This document shows positions 21,111-32,284 of a DNA stretch of 64,000 nt, piece by piece. How positions within the stretch are numbered: the first letter of the stretch is position 1; each line of letters opens with the position of its first letter. The stretch lies in assembly GCA_021613535.1 (NCBI GenBank), contig CP075495.1:15562001-15626000 (forward strand), read 5' to 3'. The stretch is from Adineta vaga (lineage: Eukaryota > Rotifera). The translations under genes and the position numbers were made by a program. The notes beneath the pieces are model-generated. The model was not told where the DNA came from and did not search any database. It was given only the letters and a program-made list of their open reading frames with translations.

Positions 21111-21893
21111 TTAAGAATCAATCCATTGTCCTGTTTGAATAAGTTGAATTAACCAAGGAAAACATTTCGAACTAATTAAAATATAAATTCCAAGGGCAAT
21201 AAATACAAAAGGACTAATAAATTCTGCATACTTTTGTGCAAATTTAAATATTGGTGGAAAATGTATAAAACAATAACAAAATAAACATAAAATTCCAACC
21301 ATAAATAAAAATCCTAAACCATAAGCAACTATTTCGCAATCTGTTGATTGAACAAATATTGGAACATAAATGGCAATATTATCATTTCCATTTGCAATTG
21401 TTACTAAACTTACTTTGATAATTTGTTTAATATCATCACAAAAACTTTCATTATCTTTTAAAATTATATTTTCATCCTAAAAGAAAAATAAAATAGATTT
21501 ATATTTAAGAATAAGAAAAGAAATTATTTTTCATTTTACTGATTCTGATTGAATAATTTCACATTGATCATTTTCTCGAATTTTTTGACGATTTATTCTT
21601 AGATCTTTCGTTAATTTCTTGAGACCATTTAAACCAAAACTAATGATTAAAAATCCAAGGAAACCAAATAATTTTACTGGTAACATATACGAAATTGTGT
21701 AACCAAGTAAACTTAAAATTAATAATGTACTAAAACCCAAATATTGACCAAAAACAACATGATCACTTCTTAATAAACTATCTTTTTCAGATGATTCAAG
21801 AAAAAAATTCATTAAAATAACAACATCTTGAATATTTGTTAAAAGAAATGTGATAATAACTTTTGAAATAAGTTTTAATATTTCTTTTAACAT
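21111..21893 (-). CDS. Cadmium resistance transporter (CadD) family protein, copy 1
   Basis: Two exons on the minus strand, 21893-21540 and 21476-21111, phase 0 intron of 63 bp, 239 aa. The protein has two related halves of about three helices. Each half begins with a membrane segment carrying an acidic motif: TNIQDVVILMNFF in the first and ANGNDNIAIYVPIF in the second. GQYLGFSTLLILSLLGY follows the first. This is the typical arrangement of the CadD family (small LysE-like exporters, known mainly from bacteria). Transport of Cd or another cation across a membrane is inferred from the family. The gene is duplicated at 38591-39376 with few changes (for example TDCEIV here, TDWEIV there). Confidence 0.75.
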
Positions 21894-22226
21894 TATAATT
21901 AGTATTCAAAGCAAAAGAAATGTACACATATTGTATTCTCATATACTATAATCATTTTTTCCTATCGCGAAAATCTTTGTGTTAAGGGCTTATATTTCAT
22001 TGTAACTATTATTATTAGAATAGAAATACGTAATGTATGTCTTTGTGACAATAACCATAATGAATCAATTCAGTATGTACGAAAAGATTAATTGACAATG
22101 ATAATATTTCTAATTGATATAATAAAAATTGAATAAAATGAAACAAAAAAGAGAGAATATCTAATCATAGATGTTTTCATATTTCAGTATAATACGATGA
22201 ATATCTGATTTTTATCTTTGTATTTT
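21894..22226. other. Spacer between CadD-family gene and CadD-family fragment
   Basis: AT-rich spacer, matching 39377-39711 with several substitutions and indels. I see no other element. Confidence 0.4.
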
Positions 22227-22344
22227 TTAACCGTTTGTAAAGTTTTTGGTCTTAATTGCTCGATCTAGCCAAGGGAAACAATCTGATGTAATAATTATAT
22301 AGATTCCGATCCCAATAAAAACAATAGGAACAATATAACCAGCA
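22227..22344 (-). pseudogene. 3' fragment of a second CadD-family gene
   Basis: Matches the last ~39 codons of the intact gene at 39712-40542 (IVPIVFIGIGIYIIITS, FPWLDRAIK). Homology ends abruptly after ATATAACCAGCA at 22344, the right edge of the segmental duplication. The sequence beyond is unrelated, so the rest of the gene was never copied or was replaced. Confidence 0.85.
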
Positions 22345-23722
22345 ACAGACTAACGTGGTAAGTGGTGTGTTGGTAGAAGAATACCGGGTCTAATGAGATT
22401 TTAACATCACTCTTAAGTGGTCTATGCCAAAAGAAAAGTATAAATTCAATTTTAACATATTGAAAGATGTCTCTAGTTTATAATCTTACCTTGAGAATGA
22501 GTATGAATATATTGATATTCATTCTTTTGCCTTTCTCGTTTATAAACTTTTGCACTTCAAACCATCGTCGAATAATCTTACCTTCCTATTATCGTTCGCT
22601 TGTTTTTCTTTTATATTCTTTATGAAAAAAAAAGTTTCCTATATGATTAGACAGAATTAGAATATATGGAATATTGTATAGAGAACATTACTTCTATAGT
22701 TCGTCACTGCTCACAAATAAAAATAAATGCGGAAACTTCGGACTTTATCCGAAAGTTATGTGTACTCTAAAAAGTGTATGAGACGTAAGCTGCCAAGCAC
22801 TCTAACTGTCATATCAAGATTCTACAATGAGTAACACAAGACACGTCCGGACAGCCGAATATTGCGAACCCAAACCAGATATTGCTATAATGCTACTTCC
22901 GAGGAAATTTCACGACCGCCAGAGCCATTTCATGCTAAACTCAAGAATGCCATCATCGTTTAAAACTGGAGAACCGGAGCCCTCTCCGCGCTATAGCATA
23001 AAAGAAGCCATGGCTACTGTCATAGTATAGCATATAAAAATCACAGGCTACCTTCAACATTAAACGACTTGAGGACCTAAGGGTACCTCACACTATAGGA
23101 CATGAGGACCTAAGGGTACCTCCAGAGTGTAGGACTTGGGACCCAAGGGTACCCAGGTAGTATAGCCGATGAGGATCCAACGTTAGCTCCATAGGACAGC
23201 TTTCCAAAACGTGGTTGCTCTCATGAAACTGAATACAGGAATATATGTGGTAGAAAAAAGTTTTTTTTGAAAATCCCTGTACTCCCCCTCAGGACTCGGG
23301 GGGTCGCTTTTTAGTATTTTTACCATATCTCAGCTATTTCTTGACGGATTCTTCTCATCTTCGAACTCGACCGAGATATTCATGAGACCAACCTGCGGAA
23401 GAAAAATTCTTGTCAATCGCTCAAACTTTTCGAGAGTTATCGTGTAAACGGACGGACGGCCGGACGGACATACTGACCGATTCTAGTAGTGTACTCACTT
23501 TTTGAGTACACAAAAAGGAAACAGTACCAAATATAACATCATACTCTGATCTCATTTTTGTTACATTTACGGTATCCGTTACAACTTCCACATCCAGATC
23601 TTCACACAATCAATTTCAGAAGAACTTCGATTTAACGTTGATTTTCAATTTTTATTTAATAAAGAATTCTTTGTAAACTTGAATTACAATCTGTTTTATT
23701 TTCATCAACTGAACTATACAAG
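22345..23722. other. Non-coding block with repeats after the duplication edge
   Basis: No gene recognised. It contains a near-palindrome at 22496-22527 (GAATGAGTATGAATAT..ATATTCATTC), a ~34-bp tandem repeat (listed separately), and a GC-richer segment at 23275-23480 with a (CGGA)n-like tract. That segment has the look of a dispersed repeat end but shows no clear termini. The short open frame at 22827-23030 has no recognisable motif. Confidence 0.4.
23067..23170. repeat. Three-copy ~34-bp tandem repeat with GGGTACC cores
   Basis: Units begin near 23067, 23100 and 23134. The core is TGAGGACCTAAGGGTACCTC in the first two; in the third it diverges to TTGGGACCCAAGGGTACCC. A fourth, very degenerate half-unit follows (GATGAGGATCCAA). 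The repeat is GC-richer than its surroundings. Confidence 0.7.
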
Positions 23723-25452
23723 TTATAACTCTTCAATATGAGGAAAATAATTATAAAAATGTTCTGGAATATTATATTTACTAATATCATAGATGAATGT
23801 GATCTTTTTGCAATTGATTTGCGTCAAAGTTCTTGTGAAATTATGTGTTACTGTTTGAAGAGTAGTATAATCGACATCAAGTTTAATCTGATTTAACAGA
23901 CATGTTTTGTTACTATTGAGAAATTGTTCCAAATAATCTTCATGAGAACAATTAAGAATAAGTACATTAAGACTAGGATATTTTATAATTTTGAAATTTT
24001 GATCATTTCCATTTGATTGTGGATCTTGTTTGTATTTCTGTGATGAATCATTGTCTATCAACAATGTCTTAAGACACGGGAATGCATGAGCAATTCGAAG
24101 AAAAAATTCATGTTCAAAAGGTTGTTCATCAAATAAATAGACCTTATGTACAAATTCAAACAATCCACCTGGAAAACTATTGGTAAGACGATATAAACTA
24201 TCCATATAATATGGATATGAATAGATATGACATTGACTCATTTTCGATTCAGGTAAATAATGAATATAAGAAACAACTTGATACTCTTGAAAATCTTTGA
24301 ATGTATGTTGAATATCATCATTAGAGGGTAACTGTAATAAATGATTGGAATGATCTATATTAGAATGAATACTAAACGCGAATTTATCTAATGTTGGTAT
24401 ATAATTAATTATATTATTCATCAAATTATTTCCATCGATAAATGGTTCATCGGGTATATTACGTTCAATACAAACATTTAAGAATAATTTTTCGAGATGT
24501 GACATTCGATGCAGAAGTGGCACTAGCGTTTCATCATAAAAAAGTACTTCCAATCTACAGGTTAATGAAAAGCTCTTTAGATTAATCAATTTTTCCTAGA
24601 AAGAAACGTCAAGTAATTATCTTGTTTTTATATAATGAATTATTTACCTTTCTGATCGACTCAGATGACTCATCCAAAAAATGAACAGTAACATGTAATG
24701 TGTGAAGTTGATTGAAGCGACCATCTAGTAGGTAAAGTAAATCGTCAGAAACATCTACATTTACAAACAATTCCGTCAAAGTTGATGAACTAAATGTTGG
24801 ACAACGATGATTGAATTTTAATCGTTCAATAGTCTGATAATACCATTCATGAGATGACTGAATTTTCAAACGTATCAAGTTCATGAACATAAACAAAATT
24901 TGATCACACACAACTGAGGTTAAATTTGAAATTTGTTTTGATGAATTATTTTGGTTGATTATAATGATCACCGTTGTAATTTGATTTTTGAAAGCACAAT
25001 CTAAACAATCAAGAATATGTCACATGACGCTATTCAAATAATCGAAGTTAAGATAATAATTGAAACAACTTACCAGAAAATAGACATAAATCTGTTTCAC
25101 GTTCAATATGAAATAAAGTGAGTGCATATAAATTAGGATAAGAGGCTGCCATGAGAATGTGTTCCATGGATAATGGTTCGAGATTGAGCCATTTGATTTT
25201 TGAATGAATATTAGGTAAAATTTGTCGACGAAATCGATCAAGCATTGAATTATCTATTGAAGTTTTGATGCCATTCGATGAATGTATCAGTAATGTTAAA
25301 TATTCAGTAAAAACAGGATCACTTGCTATATTATGAAGCTTTCTGTTAACATCCAACAGAGAAAAAAGTACTTGATTATTGGTCAAGTTTTTAAAGATCA
25401 ATAGAAGTATTTCATCAGGTAAATCTGTTAATTGAATGTCGGAATATTCCAT
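23723..25452 (-). CDS. F-box protein, three exons
   Basis: Minus-strand exons 25452-25074, 25000-24648 and 24595-23723 join in frame to 534 aa. The N-terminus is a good F-box at residues ~6-50 (LTDLPDEILLLIFKNLTNNQVL, LLDVNRKLHNIASD). The rest has irregular leucine-rich segments (LTELFVNVDVSDDLLYLLDG, LKTLLIDN, LNVLILNC), a fold commonly predicted for F-box partners that select ubiquitination substrates. The first intron (73 bp) is longer than most here. An alternative acceptor closer to exon 1 would bring an early stop, so I prefer the distal one. Unrelated in detail to the F-box gene at 9946. Confidence 0.8.
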
Positions 25453-25790
25453 ATCTATTATTGTATATTCTTTTTTACTTTCAATGATTCTTCCTCGTTA
25501 TATATTTTCTTTCTCTATTTTCTTACCCGCCGTCGGTCAGAACAGTCGGTCATATTAATATGACCTGTATAACAATGTAAGAAACAGCAACTGATTAAAC
25601 GAAAGAATCATGTTTTTTGTTCTCTCATTGAATATGAGATGTCGAATAAGGAAACGAATAAAAGAAAAAAAAAACCCTTCGCTCTTAACAAAGTATTAAT
25701 ATATATAATATTTGATTGAGATAAAATTCATGTTTTATGATGAAAAGTGATGTATTTTATAGGTTTTATAAATAAAAATCTTCTTCTTTA
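25453..25790. other. Short intergenic region
   Basis: Upstream of the minus-strand F-box gene and downstream of the five-exon gene. AT-rich; nothing recognisable. Confidence 0.4.
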
Positions 25791-26520
25791 TTAGGTTTGA
25801 CAAAAAGTGTCAACAGCTTCTTCAATTTTAATATTAGGTGTTGTTATTATTGGTGCAATCTTATCTTGTTCTTCAGGTGTAATCATATTTATTGTATCAA
25901 CAACTAAAATACATATTTATAATAATAAAAAAGATTATAGGAATTTTGAACTTACTCAATGTTTCATCAATGCTGTTATCAATTATATCAACATTAACAG
26001 ACGTACCTTCAGTTGGTTTTTCTTTTAGTAATATATCCAGTTGCGATTTCAATGATTTCATCAACGATTTAATAAGTTTTTCCAAACTATAAGAAAACAT
26101 TTGTTCATAATTATAAGAAGAATGTTTTTTATAACATACTATGCATCTTGATTAACAACTGATACGATGTTTAGATTAGTTTTTCTCCTCGGAGACTTTT
26201 TTCCTTTCTAAACAAAAATTAATTACAGATGCTTCTAGCACTTTGTTTAAAATTTACTTCAAGATATGAAAAAAAATTGTTTCCAATTAAGCATAATTTA
26301 ACATCAATGTCAATCGATCCATCAGAATATATTGCATGTAATGATTTTGCTGATTTCTTCCATATTTCGACCAAGGATTTTTTCTGAAAACATTCATTAA
26401 AATTAGTTATTTAAAAGAAAAATATTGGTATTATACTTCGTTTGATTCGACAATACTAAAACCTGATTGGACAAGAAAATTGTGAACTATCACAAAACAA
26501 AGATCTGATGTGTTTTCCAT
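25791..26520 (-). CDS. Unrecognised five-exon gene encoding ~173 aa
   Basis: Assembled by hand on the minus strand: exons 26520-26437, 26383-26258, 26207-26140, 26086-25956 and 25903-25791. All four introns are GT..AG and 50-53 bp. The exons total 522 nt with one frame from ATG (MENTSDLCFVIVHNFLVQSG) to TAA. The middle is basic (KGKKSPRRKTN). The following part is likely helical and charged (LEKLIKSLMKSLKSQLD), and the tail is acidic/hydrophobic (MITPEEQDKIAPIITTPN). There is no signal peptide or membrane segment. I do not recognise the family. Consistent intron sizes and a maintained frame across five exons make a real gene likely. Confidence 0.7.
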
Positions 26521-27573
26521 AAGGTCGGATATGTTTCATTTAGATAATTAAATGAAGGAGAATTCATGTATGATGATATATGATCTGAAAAGATATACGA
26601 AAATTCATGGATTGTTACGTGTAATTTGTTCGATATGCTTTATAATATTAAATGAAGAAATTTATTTGAATTTAATTCAATTAAATATCGATACATTAAA
26701 CCATATAGATAAATACATGATATTTAAGTAAAGAAATGATAATGGATTAAAGTAAAAGGAAGACTAAAGTCAATCCAATCATAGAATAATAAAAGAAGAT
26801 TTTTTATGGAGGTCAATTTAATTTGATTTGTATATAAAGTAAAAGAACAGAAAGAATGGAAAAGTGAATCATCGAATATAGTTATATAAATGAATAAATG
26901 CAATAGACTTTCGTTTTAATGAATAAATTTAAAAAAGTATTTTTATATTGGTGATCTCTAGATGGAGAGATGTTGTTTCATTGATCAAAAGATTGAAACA
27001 GACATAATATCTTCATATGGCTACAGTCATATTCTTCGATTCGTTATTAGACTCATTGCAACATAATATGATCAATGCATATGCGAAGACATATCGTAAA
27101 ATGATTGAAAAATCAATTTACATATTATCTGAAACTGTTAATAAAACATTTAACGCATTTAAAGAAAGCTTGAGGATGTCGCCGAGGGTCAGAGTGTGCA
27201 TTTGTTTATTATCAACTACATCCACGCCCTCTTATTTGATTTTCTTGTAGAATCTAAGAGAAATTCGTTTTTTTGTCAAAATAACGACAGCAGATTTAAG
27301 ATTTGAATCAGCAAATTGACTATTCAGTCAACTTTCAAAAACAACTTTTTTTCTCTTCTTAACCTTTTTCATATTATTTCGTTACATCCAAAGTGAAAAG
27401 AAAAACAATCATTTTGAAATATTTTCTTACGTTTTTTTCTCACTTTTATTTAACGCAAATTCTTCAGATTTATTCACTGTAGAAGAGGAACTTTTATTTG
27501 AATTTATAAAAACGAAAATTAAAATCTGTTTTTTTTTGCAGAAGAAAAAAAACAAGTTTTCATGTTTTGTCGA
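26521..27573. other. Intergenic interval with a possible gene relic
   Basis: An open stretch at 27017-27170 (MATVIFFDSLLDSLQHN...) might be a relic. It is followed at 27174-27230 by a degenerate inverted pair (GAGGATGTCGCCGAGGGTC .. CACGCCCTC) that resembles the telomere-like tracts elsewhere. Nothing else was recognised. Confidence 0.35.
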
Positions 27574-27989
27574 TCAATATAGTTCAGCACTAGTGAGATA
27601 ACCACTACCAGTATCTCCAGCAGTGACTAATACTTTGCCGTTCGATAATATCGATGCTGTATGATATGATCGTGCAACGTTCATACTTCCCGTTAATGTC
27701 CAGGTACCAGATGAGGGATCATACAATTCAGTGTTGTTGAGAGAACTACCACCATAATATCCACCAGCGATTAATACTTTCTCATTTGATAATATCGATG
27801 CCGTATGTTGATCTCGTCCAAGACTCATATTTCCAGTTATTATCCAATTATCGGTTAACAGATCATACAATTCAGCACTATTGAGATAACCATTATTCGA
27901 TCCAGCAGTAATTAATACTTTTCCATTTGATAATATCGATGCTGTATGATATGATCGTGCAACATTCATACTTCCAGTAATTTTCCATT
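27574..27989 (-). CDS. Kelch-repeat protein, partial (3' exon)
   Basis: A minus-strand exon opens after a good acceptor (TTTGTTTTGTTTAG) at 27990 and runs 138 codons to TGA. It encodes three kelch motifs of about 48 residues with the pattern M..AR..HTASIL.NGKVL...G......L...ELYD, each ending in a W or T/SG strand. Kelch propellers normally need five to seven blades, so upstream exons are expected, but none could be found in the following 1.3 kb. It is probably a gene fragment or has distant exons. Two of the three motifs are almost identical (SMNVARSYHTASILSNGKVL), which indicates recent internal duplication. Confidence 0.65.
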
Positions 27990-29352
27990 CTAAACAAAAC
28001 AAAGAAAAAATCGAAACTAAAATTTTCTTGCTTTTATCGATAACTTTCGGATAAAAATCAAATAAAAAGAGACTTGAAAATATTCAAAAGAATATTCTTG
28101 AAATAACTGCTTTTTTTCTTAAAAATTATTCCAAATGTTTCTAATAAAAATAATCTTGTTATTTTTAGCAAAATCAAAGACTGAAAAGTGAGTTGATCTG
28201 ATACAAATGAATAAAAATTCAAATAATATTTTATTTGGTTTAGTTGACGTCTTGGATAGATAATCAAATCAAATTTTGGAATTTGATGATTTTATTGATC
28301 AACAATAAAAACATTTCCAAAGCAATCAAAACGGAGGATCGATGACTCCTCGGTCCGTCACTCCCGGTTGCTCGATGTCGCGCAGTGTATTTACAACAGA
28401 GACCGGCGGGACTACGGGATAAAATTTATATTGAATTGTCCTGCGAGGAATATTTCTTTTATTTTTGTACCGCACTAATATTTTTCTCAGAATATCTGTG
28501 AGAATAATCTAATTTATTATTTTTATCTCCAATGTGGAAATATTTCTTTTATCACTAATTGCACCAAATCTGTTAAATATTTATTCGTTATTTTTCTACA
28601 AAAAGAAAAAAATGACCTTTTTTAGAACCGTATGTTTTTATTCAAATAGTGATGATCAAAACTCTTGATTCAGTTTTTAGTTTTAAGCCATATATTTAGA
28701 TTATCTGATGAAGTTCAACTATTTCAGTCTAATAATATCAAAAATACTGCATATGCTTTAACTCTTTTTTGTGCAGTAGGTTTTTTAAATTAATATGAAA
28801 GATCGTGAACAAAAATACTAGAAACTGTTATAAGACATCTACACCGCATCAAGGTTATACACATTGCTCTCGTAAACCCTGCTTTACCTGTTTTCTATTT
28901 CTGAATATCGTTACAAATTTGCTGGAAGTTTTCTTGTTAGGATAATTCGGATCTCAGACGATTCGATTGTTTTTTCGTCATTTGATAGCGTAAGGTGAGT
29001 ACTATGTATCTATCTTTCTATCACTGTTTCTCTCTCTATATATATAGACACCTGTATAATAGAAAAAACTCTTTGAAGATAGAATTTAATAGATGTGAAT
29101 AAACTAGGTTGATAAGAAAAAATCACACAAAAAACTGCAAATAAATGTTGTTATCATACGTTTAAGTATTTTAATCGAGATACATGTAACTATGCAATCT
29201 AATAAAAGTTTTATTGTGATGTCTCTTATATAGTTCAATAAAGCTCATTGAGCTTTCCAAAACGGTCTGTATGAAAAAAACTGAATCTTTTTATTCCCTT
29301 AAATTTGTCAACCGCTTGTATTTTATATATTTGCTACACGAATGATAGTTAC
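27990..29352. other. Non-coding interval
   Basis: AT-rich apart from a GC-rich patch near 28330-28425 (CTCCTCGGTCCGTCACTCCC region) without clear repeats or coding. No upstream exons for the kelch fragment were detected. A short (TA)n/(TC)n run lies near 29020-29050. Confidence 0.4.
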
Positions 29353-30092
29353 CAGAGCTCCGCGGGACGACCAAAAAGCCGTCCCGTATTTTCAGCTCTC
29401 TTGTCCCGTCCCGCCTAATTTTATACTTTTTCAGTCTGAATAATTTATTTTAATTCTTAAGTATATTTAAGATACACCCAGTTCGAAAGTACAGAATATT
29501 GTTTTTGCTAATTTTCTGGCATGGATACGTAGAACTCATCGAGCTGCTCCGCGAGCTTTACAAAACTGTATATGGGGAAAAAGTTTTAAATCTTTCTTAT
29601 AGGTGAAACTTTGAGATGAAACCGTCTTTTTCCATATCTGAAAAAACGAGTTTTTCGAGACATTTCGCTGTTTTTCAACAGTTCTGCTACTAAAATCATT
29701 TGAAAATAGTCTCATTCGATCCATCGTGACTAGTTACACTAGTTACATCTACTGGCACCAAATTTGATAAGTTTTCCTGAGATCTGTGTGAAGAAACGTT
29801 ATTATGAACGAAACAATTCTCGTCAAAAATCAGAATTAACATACCTACATAAAAAATCTATATAGGTCCGCCTGAAATAGCTTTTACTCGATGTTTTTGT
29901 ATCATTTTGTTCATCATACTGTAGAGAAAAAAGTTATGTATCGGTTTGTCGCGGGACACGAAAAAAAATTATCGAATCCCGTCCCGTCCAATGGACAGTC
30001 GTGTCCCGTCCCGCTATAGCTCCAATTTTGTTGTCCCGTCCCAGGACGGGACGGGACAGGACGGGATTTATCCCGCGTCCCGCGGAGCTCTG
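29353..30092. mobile_element. hAT-like non-autonomous DNA element (~740 bp)
   Basis: The two ends are inverted repeats: CAGAGCTCCGCGGGACG at 29353 and its reverse complement ending at 30092. CAG..CTG termini are typical of hAT transposons. Sub-terminal regions are rich in GGGAC/GTCCC repeats on both sides (for example GTCCCGTCCC and GGGACGGGAC), while the centre is AT-rich with no transposase. Flanking 8-mers (ATAGTTAC and AGTCGCAC) agree at only a few positions, so no clear target duplication remains. The family assignment rests on the termini alone. Confidence 0.65.
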
Positions 30093-30869
30093 AGTCGCAC
30101 TCTACGAATACCTTCTGGAAAAAGAATTTATGTTGGAGTATTAGCGAAGTACAAGTGGGGCATCGATGGAGTACGATGAAGTAAATCTAGAACAGTTTTA
30201 AGTTCTAAATTCAAAGAAACTGGACAAAAGAACTATACCGACTCGGTTCTTTGAAATGGAACTGATTCGTGCGTAGCAGTTGTTTGAAAGGAACTGTTGT
30301 TCCTTAATGTTATCTGATGCGAAAGCACGATAGAGCGAAGCTCATTTTCGTTCAAAAGAATTATTGAATAGTTCCTATGATCGGAATTAATGTGGACCTG
30401 TTCTATACACGAAAATAAATTAGTAAAACCGCGGTATAGATGTCAACAACTGCGATTTAATGCACCGCGGTGTACTAGCTAGAGAACGCGGCATCTCAAT
30501 CCAAAAATATATGAATAAGGACTTAAAGGATGTTGTTCCCTGCTTTTTCGTAACGTTTTGCACTGTTTTTCTTGTGTGAGCTTTGTCATCGACACATGAC
30601 TTCAGACTTCAATGGGACATGGAAAAGTTCATACAAAGCCCCCGAAGGGCAATCTCTTACGAAACGGAAAGGGTGACTGGGTGAACCCAAAGAGGCGGGG
30701 TTTTGAAATCACGGTTTCGTAAGACGTCTTATTATTGTAAATTATATCGCAAAGTCTCAAAAATGAACCGTATTTTATACTAAGTAAGAGTGCTCGTGTT
30801 TGCCTGGTGGATTTCACATCTGTGAAAGTCGACTATTATTATTTCCTTAAAATATATATTGTAATCATA
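30093..30869. other. Non-coding interval
   Basis: Contains two ACCGCGGT-type palindromic sites near 30428 and 30462 and a GC-richer patch at 30636-30700. No coding region is convincing. No downstream exon for the PAN-type exon at 30875-31208 was seen. Confidence 0.35.
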
Positions 30870-30874
30870 CTAAC

Positions 30875-31208
30875 CAGGCGGCATTCGTGTTCCATCAATG
30901 ACTATCATCGTATTGGTCATTATATTTGCTTGAAAAGTAGTATTTTGAATAACGACAGCGGTGAACAATTGATAATTGTTATTTGATTGTTGAAAAGTGA
31001 CTGCTTCGCATTGAACTTGTTGTAAACAGTTACTCTGACATCGGAGTCTGGATGGTGTAGTAACGGAAGCGAATGGCAAGCATGTTGTGTTAGCACATTG
31101 AAATTGCCATCCATCCATAATTGACATTCTAAATGACTTTGTATCTTGCGTGAATGACTGTTTCACAAGTAGAAATAAAAGCACAGCTGAAATTCTCCCC
31201 CAAGTCAT
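30875..31208 (-). pseudogene. Orphan first exon of a secreted PAN/Apple-like protein
   Basis: A minus-strand exon begins at the Met of MTWGRISAVLLFLLVKQSFT, a clear signal peptide. It continues with a PAN/Apple-like start (WQFQCANTTCLPF, LRCQSNCLQQVQCEAVTF) and ends in IDGTRMPPG at a good donor (GGTTAGTATG). This is the same layout as first exons of bdelloid PAN-containing secreted proteins. No following exon could be found on the minus strand before the hAT-like element. It may be a fragment left by rearrangement, or the next exon may be missed. Confidence 0.55.
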
Positions 31209-31586
31209 TGCTATTATATTCTGAACGAAGTGTAAGCCATATGCCACTGTTAGACGTCTTTTTATATCTTGACTATTTCTCTTTTTCTTTCCATCCTGCT
31301 TTATGTGGAATAGTTTTTTTTTCTCATTAATAAAGTTTTAGAGTAAAAGTCATGTCGTTTTTTCTTCTCCAAGTTACTAAATATATTGCTATTACTAGAT
31401 TGTTCTACTGATTGTACATCAATTATAATAACGAATGCAGGAAGTGTAAAACAGCTAGTTCTCGTTTCGTCGAAAAGATTTTTCTGATTAATTGAAAAAA
31501 GAATGATTATAGATCAATCAGATATGTTTCTTCGCTGAAGAAGTAGTATCATAATAAAGATAAGATTTTTCTCGCAAAATATTATT
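31209..31586. other. Upstream region of the PAN-type exon
   Basis: AT-rich, no recognisable element. Confidence 0.35.
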
Positions 31587-31630
31587 TGAGGGCGAGGATA
31601 AGGATAAAAAGAGACACCCACACCCTCAAG
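31587..31630. repeat. Telomere-like inverted tract at the left edge of duplication copy 2
   Basis: TTGAGGGCGAGGATAAGG on the left and ACACCCACACCCTCAAG on the right form an imperfect inverted pair. The right arm is the reverse complement of the telomere-like tracts elsewhere and directly abuts the first base of the duplicated receptor sequence (31631). Confidence 0.6.
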
Positions 31631-31735
31631 ATTTCTACAAATTCAATGTATGTTGATGGATTTGTAAGTATTATTGATCATACATGTATTAGTCGAAAAG
31701 ACGTTTCAACTATTCAACTTTTAATTCGAGTTGTA

Positions 31736-32270
31736 AACTATTCAACTTCTAAATTTATAAGTTTATAGTTCGAGTACTCGAGTTTTAAACTATTCAACTT
31801 CTAAATTTATAAGTTTATAATTCGAGTACTCGAGTTTTAAACTATTCAACTTCTAAATTTATAAGTTTATAGTTCGAGTACTCGAGTTTTAAACTATTCA
31901 ACTTCTAAATTTATAAGTTTATAGTTCGAGTACTCGAGTTTTAAACTATTCAACTTCTAAATTTATAAGTTTATAATTCGAGTACTCGAGTTTTAAACTA
32001 TTCAACTTCTAAATTTATAAGTTTATAGTTCGAGTACTCGAGTTTTAAACTATTCAACTTCTAAATTTATAAGTTTATAATTCGAGTACTCGAGTTTTAA
32101 ACTATTCAACTTCTAAATTTATAAGTTTATAGTTCGAGTACTCGAGTTTTAAACTATTCAACTTCTAAATTTATAAGTTTATAATTCGAGTACTCGAGTT
32201 TTAAACTATTCAACTTCTAAATTTATAAGTTTATAATTCGAGTACTCGAGTTTTAAACTACTGAACTTTT
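31736..32270. repeat. Left satellite array, 52-bp monomer, ~10 units
   Basis: The monomer runs AAACTATTCAACTTCTAAAT.. to ..TTCGAGTACTCGAGTTTT and repeats every 52 bp. Each unit contains the palindrome CGAGTACTCG. Units differ mainly at one site (TATAGTTCGAG or TATAATTCGAG). Confidence 0.95.
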
Positions 32271-32284
32271 GAACTTTGAAAACT

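Larger units (their letters stand above)
15758..22344. repeat. Segmental duplication, copy 1
   Basis: Direct repeat of 31631-39829. It contains the 3' end of the LDLa-EGF-7TM receptor, a small GPCR, the MYND gene, a CadD-family gene and the 3' end of a second CadD-family gene. The left edge lies inside the receptor gene (ATTTCTACAAATTCAATG shared). The right edge lies inside the second CadD gene (ATATAACCAGCA shared). Identity is patchy: 17941-18420 is identical to 36661-37140, whereas 16446-17480 has many substitutions and indels. Confidence 0.9.

Noticed and set aside
22827-23030. 67-codon plus-strand open frame
   Set aside because: No recognisable motif, and base composition matches the neighbouring repeat-like block.
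23421-23609. Minus-strand open frame ending in SVRPSVRLHDNSRKV
   Set aside because: It translates a (CGGA)n-like tract and flanking repeat sequence, with no domain.
27017-27250. 77-codon plus-strand open frame starting MATVIFFDSLL
   Set aside because: First 50 codons look plausible, but there is no family match and the end runs into a degenerate telomere-like pair. Reported only as a possible relic.
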